Under the pieces are notes generated by a model that saw nothing but the letters and a program-made list of their open reading frames with translations, had not been told where the DNA came from and did no database searches. From the NCBI RefSeq assembly GCF_900106995.1, contig NZ_FNOK01000029.1, positions 1 to 64,000 of the forward strand: 64,000 nt of DNA, written 5' to 3'. Made by a program: the position numbers and the translations under genes. This DNA is from Saccharopolyspora shandongensis. GTDB lineage: Bacteria > Actinomycetota > Actinomycetes > Mycobacteriales > Pseudonocardiaceae. Below, one piece after another: positions 17,301 to 24,553 of the stretch (the stretch's first letter is position 1; each line of letters opens with the position of its first letter).

Positions 17301-17576
17301 GAGGTCGGCGGCATGGGCCTGGAAGGCGCGGTGCGCCTGGGCTTCCGCCGCGAGCTGGAGGCGATCGCCGACCCGTCGCAGCGCCGGCGGCGCTACGACG
17401 AGCTGGTGGCCCAGATGTACGAAACGGGCAGCGCGATCAACACGGCGATGCACCTGGAGATCGACGACGTCGTCGACCCGGCCGACACCCGGGATCTCCT
17501 GCTGCGAGCCCTCCCGCCGGTAGCGCGAACGGGCTGGACCAACCCCCGAGCGCGAGCCGTCATCGACGCCTGGTAG
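14331..17576 (+). CDS. Single-chain biotin-dependent acyl-CoA carboxylase (long-chain type)
   Basis: A 1081-residue multidomain enzyme: biotin carboxylase about 1-450 (GGGGRGMRVV glycine loop, SVQRRHQKLIE, EVNPRLQVEH), a biotin carboxyl carrier domain about 475-545 with EAMKMQ and biotinyl Lys510, and carboxyltransferase about 570-1081 with AYDYTVLAGTQGYFNHRKTD, SLCDTPGFMVG and GAMAMAGGTMVKP. Domain order and length match the single-chain long-chain acyl-CoA carboxylases known from mycobacteria, which accept acyl-CoAs of varied chain length. ATG 14331 follows GGAGGAGGCG. It is transcribed alone, after a 123-bp gap, and is followed by a palindromic element. Exact acyl-CoA preference cannot be read from the sequence. 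Confidence 0.9.
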   Translation: MGIGEPFGTLLVANRGEIALRVFRAAAVLGVGTVGVHAADDADSLHVARCDEAVPLPQNGAAAYLDVAAIIEAARKTGAQAIHPGYGFLSENPALARACADAGIAFVGPDPSALELFGDKAKARALATELEIPTLPGTAVATLAGMERFLDTLEPDLSRGRGAAVIKAVAGGGGRGMRVVRGRDELAEAFRACEAEALAAFGSGDLYIERLLTDARHIEVQVIGDGQAVAHLWDRDCSVQRRHQKLIEVAPAQGLDQRLRQDVLQAATRLVGAAAYRGVATVEFLVSGQEFFFMEVNPRLQVEHTVTEEVLGLDLVRSQLEIAAGASLADLGLDQDRVPCPRGSAIQIRINAETMTADGQVLPQSGVLDRFAMPAGRGIRVDTAGYPGYRTNPGFDSLLAKIVVHDAAGFTAARRLAVQALDELQITGVATNLPLQQAILRTDEFAAGRCATSYVDNHRAELLEAAPNAVPDAPLGATVAPMSGSVVAVEVSLGDVVARGQVVMVLEAMKMQHVIRADSGGEVTQIRFREGDVVDAGEPVVIVSGNDGPGLADLADERIDPDHIRPDLARVLERKSLWADENRPEAVQKRHSRGMRTARENVTDLVDEGTFTEYGGFAIAAQRKRRELDDLLRNTPADGMITGVGQVNGAQFGPERSTCAVLAYDYTVLAGTQGYFNHRKTDRILEVARQQQYPVVLFAEGGGGRPGDVDIPKGGGLITPSFLALGELSGRVPTIGIAAGRCYAGNAALLGTCDVVIATRDANIGMGGPAMIEGGGLGVFAPEEIGPIDVQTANGVVDVAVEDEAEAVAVAKRYLSYFQGDVTDYSEPDQRGLRHVVPENRKRAYDVHTAIDVLCDEGSVLELRPEFGRCTITALVRIAGRPMGLIANNPMVLGGAIDADGADKLARMLQLCEVFGLPVVSLCDTPGFMVGPESEKTATVRHFGRMFVHGARLTVPMATVVLRKSYGLGAMAMAGGTMVKPALTVAWPSGEVGGMGLEGAVRLGFRRELEAIADPSQRRRRYDELVAQMYETGSAINTAMHLEIDDVVDPADTRDLLLRALPPVARTGWTNPRARAVIDAW

Positions 17577-17589
17577 CGGCTGCTCAGGG

Positions 17590-17640
17590 CCCGTGCGTAC
17601 TTTGTGCTGTTATAGCAACAGAAAGTACGCACGGGGCCTG
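17590..17640. repeat. 51-bp extragenic palindromic element, copy 2 (probable terminator)
   Basis: CCCGTGCGTACTTT (17590-17603) pairs perfectly with AAAGTACGCACGGG (17622-17635) around CTGTTATAGCAACAG. It aligns without gaps to 374-424. It lies between the carboxylase stop and the convergent 68-residue gene. Confidence 0.8.
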
Positions 17641-17675
17641 GCCTGGCCGAACAGGTCCAAGACCGTAGCCTTCGG

Positions 17676-17882
17676 CTACTGCTCCTCTTGAGCCCTGAGT
17701 TCACGGAGCTCCCGAAGGGCGTCGGTCGCCCTGGCGACGAGCTTTGCGAGTCCTGCCTCGGTGGTGAAGAGATCGAAGCCGGACTGACCGCCGATCTCGA
17801 ACTCGACCTCGTCCTGGCAGACCGTATAGCTGATCGAGCACTCGTCCATGCTGACCCAGGTGCCGACCTTGGTTCCGCCCAT
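17676..17882 (-). CDS. Small protein of unknown function divergent from XRE regulator
   Basis: A 68-residue acidic protein (MGGTKVGTWVSMDECSISYT, then a Glu-rich middle and a helical, charged C-terminus ALRELRELRAQEEQ). ATG 17882 is preceded by GAAGGAG. No domain is recognised. Small proteins of this sort often accompany XRE/DUF397 pairs in actinomycetes; here it is divergently transcribed from that pair across about 200 bp. It may be a partner of the regulator, but no function can be assigned. Confidence 0.6.
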   Translation of the reverse strand: MGGTKVGTWVSMDECSISYTVCQDEVEFEIGGQSGFDLFTTEAGLAKLVARATDALRELRELRAQEEQ

Positions 17883-18086
17883 GCTCGCTCCTTCGCTTCC
17901 GTGGGTCGCTGACACAGCCGCGACCTGGCCTTGTATCGTCGAGCCCTGCTTTGACCGGCGGCCTCGACCTTGCCTTTGAAATCAAACAGTTCGGGATCAA
18001 TACAGGCAACGCGACGCGGCGTCCCGTTCGGGTGATCTGTCAGCGCAAGGCTGCTGATGCTCGCTGCCGTGTCCAGGAGGAGCAAA

Positions 18087-18980
18087 GTGATCACATCATC
18101 CCCGGCGGTCGTCCGGTACTACCTCGCGCTGCGGCTGTCCCAACTGCGTGCGGAATCGGGATTGACCAAGCAGCAGGCGGGAAAGCGGATCGGCCGTACC
18201 GGGCAGACCATCGCCAACCTGGAGAAGGGCCTCCACGCACCGACGCAATCCGATCTTGAGAAACTCCTGGAGCATTACGGCGCGGCGGAACAGATCCCGG
18301 AGCTGCGAGACCTGCTCCCGGTTGCGCGCAAGCGCACGCCGAAGCGCGCGGCACCGATCCCGGAGGACTACGACCTCCGGTTGAACCTCGAAATCGACAT
18401 GGCCCGACTCGACATCGTGGAAACCTCGCTGGTGCCAGGACTTCTGCAGACGCCGAAATATGCAGCGGCGGTGTTTCGGGCGGACCCGAATCACTCAGAT
18501 GCCGAGATTCAACAGCTCGTTGATGCTCGGATGGAGCGCAAGCAGGTCTTCATGCGGGCAGAACGTCCGGCCGAACTGCACGTGGTCCTCGACGAAAGTG
18601 TGCTGTACCGGGTGCGCGGAGGAAATGGTGTGATGCGCGAACAGCTCGACTACCTCCAGGAGGTTGCTCGGACTTCCACCGTCGATCTGCAAGTCTTGCC
18701 GCTCGATGCAGGGGCCTTCCGCGGGCAGGGCAAGTCGTGGACGCTGATGACTTTCCCGGAATCGTTGCAGGAACATCCCGGCATGGTGTGTCTGGACCTG
18801 TTGGAGGAGTCCAGGTACGTGGATGATGTGACTCTGGTCGACCTGTACCGCCGGACCTGGCGGCACGTTCTCGGCGCAGCGGCGTCGATTGACCGTTCGT
18901 TGCAACTGATTCGCAAGGCAAGGAAAGAATGCGGTGGGGACTGTGAAGAACTTGGCCGGATGGAGGAAATCCAGTCGTAG
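18087..18980 (+). CDS. XRE-family regulator with DUF5753 domain
   Basis: A 297-residue protein. The helix-turn-helix spans about residues 14-60 (LSQLRAESGLTKQQAGKRIG and QTIANLEKGLHAPTQSDLEK). The long C-terminal DUF5753 part has VPGLLQTPKYAAAVFRAD and RKQVFMRAERPAELHVVLDE, as in WhiJ-like regulators of actinomycetes. GTG 18087 is chosen for the AGGAGG six bases upstream over ATG 18057. Its 3' end overlaps the DUF397 gene by 47 bp in another frame. Such pairs influence development and antibiotic production in Streptomyces; a role here is inferred from that family only. Confidence 0.85.
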   Translation: MITSSPAVVRYYLALRLSQLRAESGLTKQQAGKRIGRTGQTIANLEKGLHAPTQSDLEKLLEHYGAAEQIPELRDLLPVARKRTPKRAAPIPEDYDLRLNLEIDMARLDIVETSLVPGLLQTPKYAAAVFRADPNHSDAEIQQLVDARMERKQVFMRAERPAELHVVLDESVLYRVRGGNGVMREQLDYLQEVARTSTVDLQVLPLDAGAFRGQGKSWTLMTFPESLQEHPGMVCLDLLEESRYVDDVTLVDLYRRTWRHVLGAAASIDRSLQLIRKARKECGGDCEELGRMEEIQS

Positions 18981-19137
18981 CGACGAAAAGCGTGACTGCG
19001 TCGAGGTCGGGTTCGCACCTGGGATCGTCGGGGTCCGAGACACCAAGGATCGCGAAGGCGGAACATTAGCCTTCAACCGGTCCGCCTGGCGCGCCTTCAC
19101 CGGCGGGCTTCACTCCGGTGCGTTCGACGTGCGTTGA
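18934..19137 (+). CDS. DUF397 protein
   Basis: A 67-residue protein with the DUF397 core WRKSSRSDEKRDCVEVGF, then GIVGVRDTKDREGGTLAFNRSAWRAF. It begins inside the XRE gene (GTG 18934, or GTG 18943 giving MKNLAGWRKSSRS), so translation is coupled. DUF397 proteins are the usual small partners of XRE/DUF5753 regulators and are thought to modulate them. A bidirectional stem-loop follows at 19142-19192. Confidence 0.85.
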   Translation: MGTVKNLAGWRKSSRSDEKRDCVEVGFAPGIVGVRDTKDREGGTLAFNRSAWRAFTGGLHSGAFDVR

Positions 19138-19141
19138 CGTG

Positions 19142-19192
19142 AGGTGAAGGGCGTCTTGTGTCGAATTACTCGACCAAAGATGCCCTTCACCT
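19142..19192. terminator. Bidirectional stem-loop
   Basis: AGGTGAAGGGC (19142-19152) pairs with GCCCTTCACCT (19182-19192), with further pairing inside. It sits between the convergent DUF397 and biotin-carrier genes. Confidence 0.75.
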
Positions 19193-19197
19193 GCAGC

Positions 19198-19413
19198 TCA
19201 CTTGTCGGAGACGACGGCGATGAGGTCGCCTTCGTTGACCGCGTCGCCTTCGGCGACCGCCAGGCGGGTCACCACGCCGTCGGTTTCGCTGAGCACCGGG
19301 ATCTCCATCTTCATCGACTCCAGGACCGCCAGCTCCTGGTCGGCCTTGACCGCCGTGCCCTCGGTCACCAGCACCTTCCAGACGTTGGCGACCATTTCCG
19401 CCTTGATCTCCAT
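19198..19413 (-). CDS. Biotin carboxyl carrier protein
   Basis: A stand-alone 71-residue biotinyl domain with the attachment motif ESMKMEI; Lys35 should carry biotin. It is the last gene of a nine-gene minus-strand operon and follows the biotin carboxylase gene by 15 bp. It shuttles carboxybiotin between the carboxylase encoded at 19429 and the carboxyltransferase at 21940. In most actinobacterial acyl-CoA carboxylases the carrier is fused to the carboxylase subunit, so the split form is notable. Confidence 0.9.
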   Translation of the reverse strand: MEIKAEMVANVWKVLVTEGTAVKADQELAVLESMKMEIPVLSETDGVVTRLAVAEGDAVNEGDLIAVVSDK

Positions 19414-19428
19414 GTTGTTCCCTTCCCG

Positions 19429-20751
19429 TCAGCGGGCGGCGATGATCCGGTCGACCACGCCGGTGTCGTAGTTCCCGGCGGCGAACTCCGGGGCGTCCAG
19501 CACTTCGGCCAGGAACGGCAGGTTGCACTTCGGGCCCTGCACGACGAACTCCGCGACCGCCCGCCGCGCCCGGGCCAGGGCGTCCGCGCGGTCGGCGCCG
19601 TGCACCACGATCTTCGCCAGCAGCGGGTCGAAGTGCGGGCTCACCTCGGTGCCGGCCGCGTAGCCCGACTCGACCCGCACCCCGGCCGGCTCGGCCCACC
19701 CGGTGATCCGCCCGGGCCGGGGCAGGAAGCGGACCGGGTCCTCCGCGTAGACCCGCAGCTCGACGGCATGCCCGCGCGGCGCGGGGAAGTCCGCCGGGAC
19801 GTCCGCTCCCGCGGCGATCCGCAGCTGCAGCTCCACCAGGTCGATGCCGTGCACCTCCTCGGTGATCGGGTGCTCCACCTGCAGCCTGGTGTTCACCTCC
19901 AGGAAGAAGAACTCCCCGGTGCCGGGATCGAGCAGGAACTCCACGGTGCCCACGTTGCGGTACCCGACGCTCTCGGCCGCCCGAACCGCAGCCGCGCACA
20001 GCCGGGAGCGCAGCGCGGCATCCACGGCCGGGGAAGGGCATTCCTCCACGACCTTCTGGTGCCGCCGCTGCACCGAGCAGTCCCGCTCGCCGAACGTGCG
20101 CACCGAGCCGTCGGGCATGCCGACGACCTGCACCTCCACGTGCCGGGCGCGCGGCACGTACCGCTCCAGCAGGATCCGGGCGTCGCCGAACGCGCTGCCG
20201 CCCCGCGACAGCGCGGTCCGCACCGCGCGTTCCAGGGACTCGGCATCGCGAGCGATGCCCATCCCGATGCCGCCGCCACCGGAAACCGCCTTGACCATCA
20301 GCGGAAAACCCAGCTCCGAGGCCGCGGCGTCGGCCTCGGCGGCCGACGCGATCCCGGAGCTGCCCGGCAGCACCGGAACCCCGGCCGACGCCATGTGCGC
20401 CCGCGCCGCAGCCTTGTCGGCCAGCAGCTCCATCGCCTTCGGCGACGGACCGACCCAGACCAGGCCCGCTGCCGCGCAGCGGCGGGCGAAATCCGGATTC
20501 TCCGACAAGAACCCGTAGCCCGGATGCACCGCCGTCGCCCCGGTCTTCCGCGCCACCGCGAGGATCGCCTCCGCCGAGAGGAAGTCGCGCGGCGAGTCCA
20601 GCGGGACCGCCTCGTCGGCTTCGGCGACGTAGGGCAGCCCGGTGTCCACTTCGGAATGGATCGCGATGGTCCGCACCCCGAGCCGGCGGGCGGTCCGGAT
20701 GATCCGCCGCGCGATCTCGCCCCTGTTGGCCACCAGCAGGCCGTCGATCAC
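19429..20751 (-). CDS. Biotin carboxylase subunit of acyl-CoA carboxylase
   Basis: A 440-residue biotin carboxylase: N-terminal LLVANRGEIARRIIRTAR, ATP-grasp loop SGGGGIGMGIA, ERDCSVQRRHQKVVEE, FLEVNTRLQVEH and the C-terminal DPLLAKIVVHG. It lacks a biotinyl domain, which is encoded separately downstream. GTG 20751 overlaps the stop of the CoA-transferase gene by four bases. It carboxylates the biotin of the carrier with bicarbonate and ATP. The upstream frame remains open but encodes the CoA-transferase in a different phase. Confidence 0.88.
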   Translation of the reverse strand: MIDGLLVANRGEIARRIIRTARRLGVRTIAIHSEVDTGLPYVAEADEAVPLDSPRDFLSAEAILAVARKTGATAVHPGYGFLSENPDFARRCAAAGLVWVGPSPKAMELLADKAAARAHMASAGVPVLPGSSGIASAAEADAAASELGFPLMVKAVSGGGGIGMGIARDAESLERAVRTALSRGGSAFGDARILLERYVPRARHVEVQVVGMPDGSVRTFGERDCSVQRRHQKVVEECPSPAVDAALRSRLCAAAVRAAESVGYRNVGTVEFLLDPGTGEFFFLEVNTRLQVEHPITEEVHGIDLVELQLRIAAGADVPADFPAPRGHAVELRVYAEDPVRFLPRPGRITGWAEPAGVRVESGYAAGTEVSPHFDPLLAKIVVHGADRADALARARRAVAEFVVQGPKCNLPFLAEVLDAPEFAAGNYDTGVVDRIIAAR

Positions 20752-21935
20752 GAGGCCCTCCCGGTGACGTTGTCCCGGTGCAACGCGCTGATCCGCTCCG
20801 CCGAGTAACCGAGCTGCGCCAGCACCTCGTCGGTGTGCTCGCCCAGCCCCGGCGGGCGTCCGGGGGAGCGGGCCGGGGTGTCTGCCAGCCGCAGCGCCGG
20901 GCCGGGCACCGTCGCGTGCACGCCGTCGCGCAACGGCACCTCCACCGCGATGCCCCGGGCCCGCACCTGCGGATCCGACACCAGGTCGGCCACCGATTGC
21001 ACCGGGCCGCACACCACTCCGTCGGCCTGCAGCGCCGCCACGACCTCGGCCTTCGTGCGGCCCCGGGTCCACTCGACGACCTGCGCGTCGATCCGCTCGC
21101 GCTCCCGCACCCGCCAGCCGCGCTCGGCGGCCTCCTGCTCCGCCCACTCCGGGTGGCCGAGCAGGGCGCTGAAGGACTCCCACATCTTCGGCGTGATCGG
21201 CGCGATGTACACCCAGCCGTCGCCCGCCGGGTACAGCCCCGAGTAGTTCGTCGGCAGCGCCGAGCCCCACCGCGTCGGCTCGCCGATGCCCGCCGCCGCG
21301 ACCGACAGGTGGTGCGCCAGCAGCGGGAACATCGAATCCAGCATGCCCACGTCGATCAGCTGGCCCCGGCCGGTTCGCTCCCGCGCCAGCAGGCCGAGCA
21401 TGGCCGCCATCGCTGCCTGCATGCCGGTGACGTTGTCGGCGACGAACGGCCCCGCGATGGTCGGCGCGCCGTCGGGCTCGCCGGTCATGTCGGCCAGCCC
21501 GCTCATCGCCTGGATGATGCCGTCGTAGGCCACCCACGACGAATACGGCCCGGTGCGGCCGAATCCGGTGATGTGCACCATCACGGCCCGCGGGTTGATC
21601 CGGTGTACCTCGTCGAAGCCGAAACCGAGCCGGTCCGGCACGCCGTTGGCGTAGTTGGTCACCAGCACGTCGGCCCGGCCGATCAGCTCGTGCAGGACCT
21701 CCTTGCCCTGCTCGCTGCGCAGGTCGAGGGTGATGGCGCGCTTGGTGCGGTTGTTCGCGGCGAAGTAGAGGCTGTCGCCGTCGTGGACCGGCTGGGCGCG
21801 GCGACCCATCTCGCCGTCCGGCGGCTCGACCTTGATCACCTCGGCGCCGTGGTCGGCGAGGATCTGGCAGCACTGCGGTCCGGCGATGTAGTGCGCGATC
21901 TCCAGCACGCGCACCCCGCTCATGGCGCTGATCAT
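20748..21935 (-). CDS. CaiB/BaiF family CoA-transferase
   Basis: A 395-residue class III CoA-transferase. The N-terminus GVRVLEIAHYIAGPQCCQIL, the block ADHGAEVIKVEPPDGEMGRR and NRTKRAITLDLRSEQGKEVL are diagnostic, and the catalytic Asp is in GQLIDVGMLDSMFP or ENVTG-equivalent FVADNVTGMQAAMAAMLG. It moves CoA from a donor thioester to a carboxylic acid. ATG 21935 lies four bases after the carboxyltransferase stop; ATG 21923 is a possible alternative. Its location between carboxyltransferase and biotin carboxylase suggests that it activates the acid whose CoA ester is then carboxylated. Confidence 0.88.
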   Translation of the reverse strand: MISAMSGVRVLEIAHYIAGPQCCQILADHGAEVIKVEPPDGEMGRRAQPVHDGDSLYFAANNRTKRAITLDLRSEQGKEVLHELIGRADVLVTNYANGVPDRLGFGFDEVHRINPRAVMVHITGFGRTGPYSSWVAYDGIIQAMSGLADMTGEPDGAPTIAGPFVADNVTGMQAAMAAMLGLLARERTGRGQLIDVGMLDSMFPLLAHHLSVAAAGIGEPTRWGSALPTNYSGLYPAGDGWVYIAPITPKMWESFSALLGHPEWAEQEAAERGWRVRERERIDAQVVEWTRGRTKAEVVAALQADGVVCGPVQSVADLVSDPQVRARGIAVEVPLRDGVHATVPGPALRLADTPARSPGRPPGLGEHTDEVLAQLGYSAERISALHRDNVTGRAS

Positions 21936-21939
21936 CGCG

Positions 21940-23472
21940 TCACCCCCGGAAGTGCCAGGTCGAACGGCCCGCGGCGCGCAGCGGTGCGGCCAGTTCGGCG
22001 AACTCGCACAGCAGCGGCCTGGTGTCGCGGGGATCGATGATCTCCTCGATGTTGAACGCCTCCGCCGTGCGGAACGGGGAGCGGATCGCGTTCATCTTCT
22101 CGGTGATCTCGTCCAGCAGTGCCTGCCGGTCCTCGGCGGCGTCCAGGTCGGCCCGGTACGCGGCCTCGACGCCGCCCTCGATGGGCAGGGAACCCCAGTC
22201 CGCCGATGGCCACGCGTATCGGTAGTGCACCCGCGCGGCGTTGGTGTGCGCGGCACCCGCGACGCCGAAGACCTTGCGCAGGATCACCGACGCCCACGGC
22301 ACCTTCGCCTGGTAAACGGCGTTGAGCGCCCGCACACCGTAGCGCATGGTGCCCGCCTTCTCGGCCTCCACGCCGATGACGAAGCCGGGCTGGTCCACCA
22401 GGTGCACCACCGGCAGGTGGAACGTCTCGGCGAGGTCCACCAGCCACTCGATCTTGCGGCTGGAGTCGGCGGTCATGCCGCCGCCGTAGACCATCGGGTC
22501 GCTGGCCAGCACCGCCACCGGCCAACCGTTCAGCCGCGCCAGGCCGCCGACCGCCGACCGGCCGAAACCCCTGCCCAGCTCCAGGAACGAGCCCTGGTCT
22601 ACCAGAGCGTTGATGATCGGGCGGATGCGGTAGGGGCGGCGCCGGTCGCGCGGGATGGCCTCGATCAGCCAGTCCTCGCGGCGCTCGGTGTCGTCGCCGC
22701 ACTCCGCGCGCGGCGGCAGCTGGTGCACCGACGGCGGCAGGTAGGACAGGAAGCGGCGGGTGCGGTCGAAGGCCTCCTTCTCGGAGTCGACCACGTCGAA
22801 CACCACGCCGTTGCGGCCGTGGATGTCGCTGCCGCCCAGCTCCTCCTTGGTGACGGCCTGCCCGAGCCGCGCCACCAGCGGCGGCCCGGCGGCGAAGACC
22901 TGCGAGATGCCGCGCACCATCACCGAGTAGTGGCTGGCGGCCACCCGCGCGGCGCCGAGCCCGGCGACCGAACCGAGCGCCAGCGCCACTACTGGCACGG
23001 TGCCCAGGTTCGCCGCGACCCACTCCCAGCCCGGGTTGGCTGGGACGTAGGTGCGGCCGATGGTCTCCAGCGAGCGGATCGAACCGCCGCCACCGGTGCC
23101 GTCGACCAGCCGCACCAGCGGGATCTGCAGCTCGTTGGCCAGCTGCTCGGCCATGATCTGCTTCTCCCGGATCGAGGCGTCCGACGCGCCGCCGCGCACC
23201 GTGAAGTCGTCGCCGCCGACCACGACCGGCCGGGCGTCCAGCCGCCCGCGGCCGAACACGAAGTTCGCGGGCTGGAACGCGCCGTCCGGCTGGAACTTCC
23301 CGGCGATGGCGCCGATCTCGCGGAAGCTGCCGGGATCCAGCAGCTCGTCGATGCGTTCCCGGACGGTCAGCTTGCCGTGGTCGTGCTGCCGCTTGACCTT
23401 CTCCGGCCCGCCCATGCGCTGCGCGAGCTCCTCGCGCCGCCGCAGTTCGTCGATTTCCGGTTGCCAGGACAA
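21940..23472 (-). CDS. Acyl-CoA carboxylase carboxyltransferase subunit
   Basis: A 510-residue carboxyltransferase of the PccB/AccD type: GKLTVRERIDELLDPGSF, then VRLVDGTGGGGSIRS, GLGAARVAASHYSVMV in the N-half, and VHLVDQPGFVIGVEAEKAG and VILRKVFGVAGAAH in the C-half. TTG 23472 is chosen because GGAGGGA lies directly upstream and homologues begin near SWQPEIDELRRREE; no ATG is available nearby. It is the fourth-last gene of the minus-strand operon. A paired palindrome (23554-23617) lies in the 219-bp gap before it. The acceptor acyl-CoA is unknown. Confidence 0.88.
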   Translation of the reverse strand: MSWQPEIDELRRREELAQRMGGPEKVKRQHDHGKLTVRERIDELLDPGSFREIGAIAGKFQPDGAFQPANFVFGRGRLDARPVVVGGDDFTVRGGASDASIREKQIMAEQLANELQIPLVRLVDGTGGGGSIRSLETIGRTYVPANPGWEWVAANLGTVPVVALALGSVAGLGAARVAASHYSVMVRGISQVFAAGPPLVARLGQAVTKEELGGSDIHGRNGVVFDVVDSEKEAFDRTRRFLSYLPPSVHQLPPRAECGDDTERREDWLIEAIPRDRRRPYRIRPIINALVDQGSFLELGRGFGRSAVGGLARLNGWPVAVLASDPMVYGGGMTADSSRKIEWLVDLAETFHLPVVHLVDQPGFVIGVEAEKAGTMRYGVRALNAVYQAKVPWASVILRKVFGVAGAAHTNAARVHYRYAWPSADWGSLPIEGGVEAAYRADLDAAEDRQALLDEITEKMNAIRSPFRTAEAFNIEEIIDPRDTRPLLCEFAELAAPLRAAGRSTWHFRG

Positions 23473-23553
23473 TGTCCCTCCAAAGTGGTCACGGGGGTCG
23501 GTCGGTGTAGGCGCGTCAGCGCGCACCCGGTGCGGCACGCGGGCCGGGGGAGA

Positions 23554-23617
23554 CGCCGTTTTCGCGCGAAACGGCGTTCGGCACGCGTGGCGCGCGCCGT
23601 TTTCGCGCGAAAACGGC
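23554..23617. repeat. Paired palindrome element with TTCGCGCGAA core, copy B (inverted)
   Basis: A perfect 22-bp palindrome at 23596-23617 (arms GCCGTTTTCGC / GCGAAAACGGC) and a near-perfect one at 23554-23576 lie 41-42 bp apart. The complement strand carries the spacer end GCGTGCCGAAC as in copy A. Arms differ from copy A but changes are compensated. It is in a gap within the minus-strand operon. Confidence 0.85.
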
Positions 23618-23691
23618 AACTCGCGAGCGGGCATGTGGACGGGCGGACGGCGTGGTGTCGGGAGCCTTGCGCGACGCATTCGGGTTAGCTC

Positions 23692-24549
23692 CTAGCGGTT
23701 CCGGCGCGGGTCGAGGGCCTGTTGCGCGACGTCGCCGAGGACGTTGAACGCCAGCGCGGTCGCGGCGATCGCGATGCCGGGCACCAGCATCTGCAGCGGT
23801 GCCTGGTAGAGGAACGTGTAGGCGCGGGCCAGCATCGAGCCCCAGCTCGGGTCGGGTGGCTGCACGCCGAGGCCGAGGAAGCTCAGGCTGGCCTCGGCGA
23901 TCAGCGCGTGCGCCAGCAGCAGGCTGGACTGCACGAGCACCGGCTGGATCGCGTTCGGCACCAGGTGCCGCAGCACGAGGTGCCGGCCCCGGCTGCCGAA
24001 GCTGCGCGCCGCCTCGACGTAGGTCTCCTCCTTCACCGCGAGGACCTGCGCGCGCATCAAGCGGGCCACCGAAGGCGCGAACACGATGCCGACCGAGATC
24101 ATCGAGTTGACCAGGCTCGGCTGCAGGGCCGCCGTGATCGCGATCGCGAGGATGATCGCCGGGAACGACAGCAGCGTGTCCACCACGCGCATCACCGCGC
24201 TGTCGACGATGCCGCCGAGGTAGCCCGCGGCCAGCCCGAGCGGGATGCCGATCAGCAACGCCACGCCGACCGCCAGGAAGCTGGCCAGCAGCGACGCCTG
24301 CGCGCCGTGGATCAGCCTGCTGAGCACGTCCCGGCCGAGGTCGTCGCTGCCCAGCAGGTAGCCGGGCGTACCCGCCGGGGCGAGGATGGCGTCGAAGTTC
24401 TGCGCGTTGGGTTCGTGCGCGGTCACCACCGGTGCCAGCAGCGCCAGCGCCACCAGCACCACGAGGTACCCGGCGGACGCCAGGCCGCGCCAGTCCCGCA
24501 CGACCAGCCACAGCCGGTTCTCCCGGCGCGGTGGGGAAAGCGTGGTCAT
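23692..24549 (-). CDS. ABC transporter permease, DppC/OppC type
   Basis: A 285-residue membrane protein with the N-terminal OppC_N segment, GYLLGSDDLGRDVLSRLIHGAQ, about six hydrophobic stretches and the EAA loop EAARSFGSRGRHLVLRHLVPN. It partners the permease encoded four bases upstream in one peptide/nickel-type importer. It is followed by 219 bp, holding a palindromic element, before the carboxyltransferase gene, which is in the same direction and so probably cotranscribed. Confidence 0.88.
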   Translation of the reverse strand: MTTLSPPRRENRLWLVVRDWRGLASAGYLVVLVALALLAPVVTAHEPNAQNFDAILAPAGTPGYLLGSDDLGRDVLSRLIHGAQASLLASFLAVGVALLIGIPLGLAAGYLGGIVDSAVMRVVDTLLSFPAIILAIAITAALQPSLVNSMISVGIVFAPSVARLMRAQVLAVKEETYVEAARSFGSRGRHLVLRHLVPNAIQPVLVQSSLLLAHALIAEASLSFLGLGVQPPDPSWGSMLARAYTFLYQAPLQMLVPGIAIAATALAFNVLGDVAQQALDPRRNR

Positions 24550-24553
24550 GGCA

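Noticed and set aside
374-17640. Possible composite transposon bounded by the two 51-bp palindromes
   Set aside because: The copies are in the same orientation and lack target duplications; the genes between them belong to several independent operons.
18087-19137. Phage-type repressor and prophage remnant
   Set aside because: The XRE protein has the DUF5753 domain and a DUF397 partner, a chromosomal actinobacterial pair; no integrase or phage structural gene is near.
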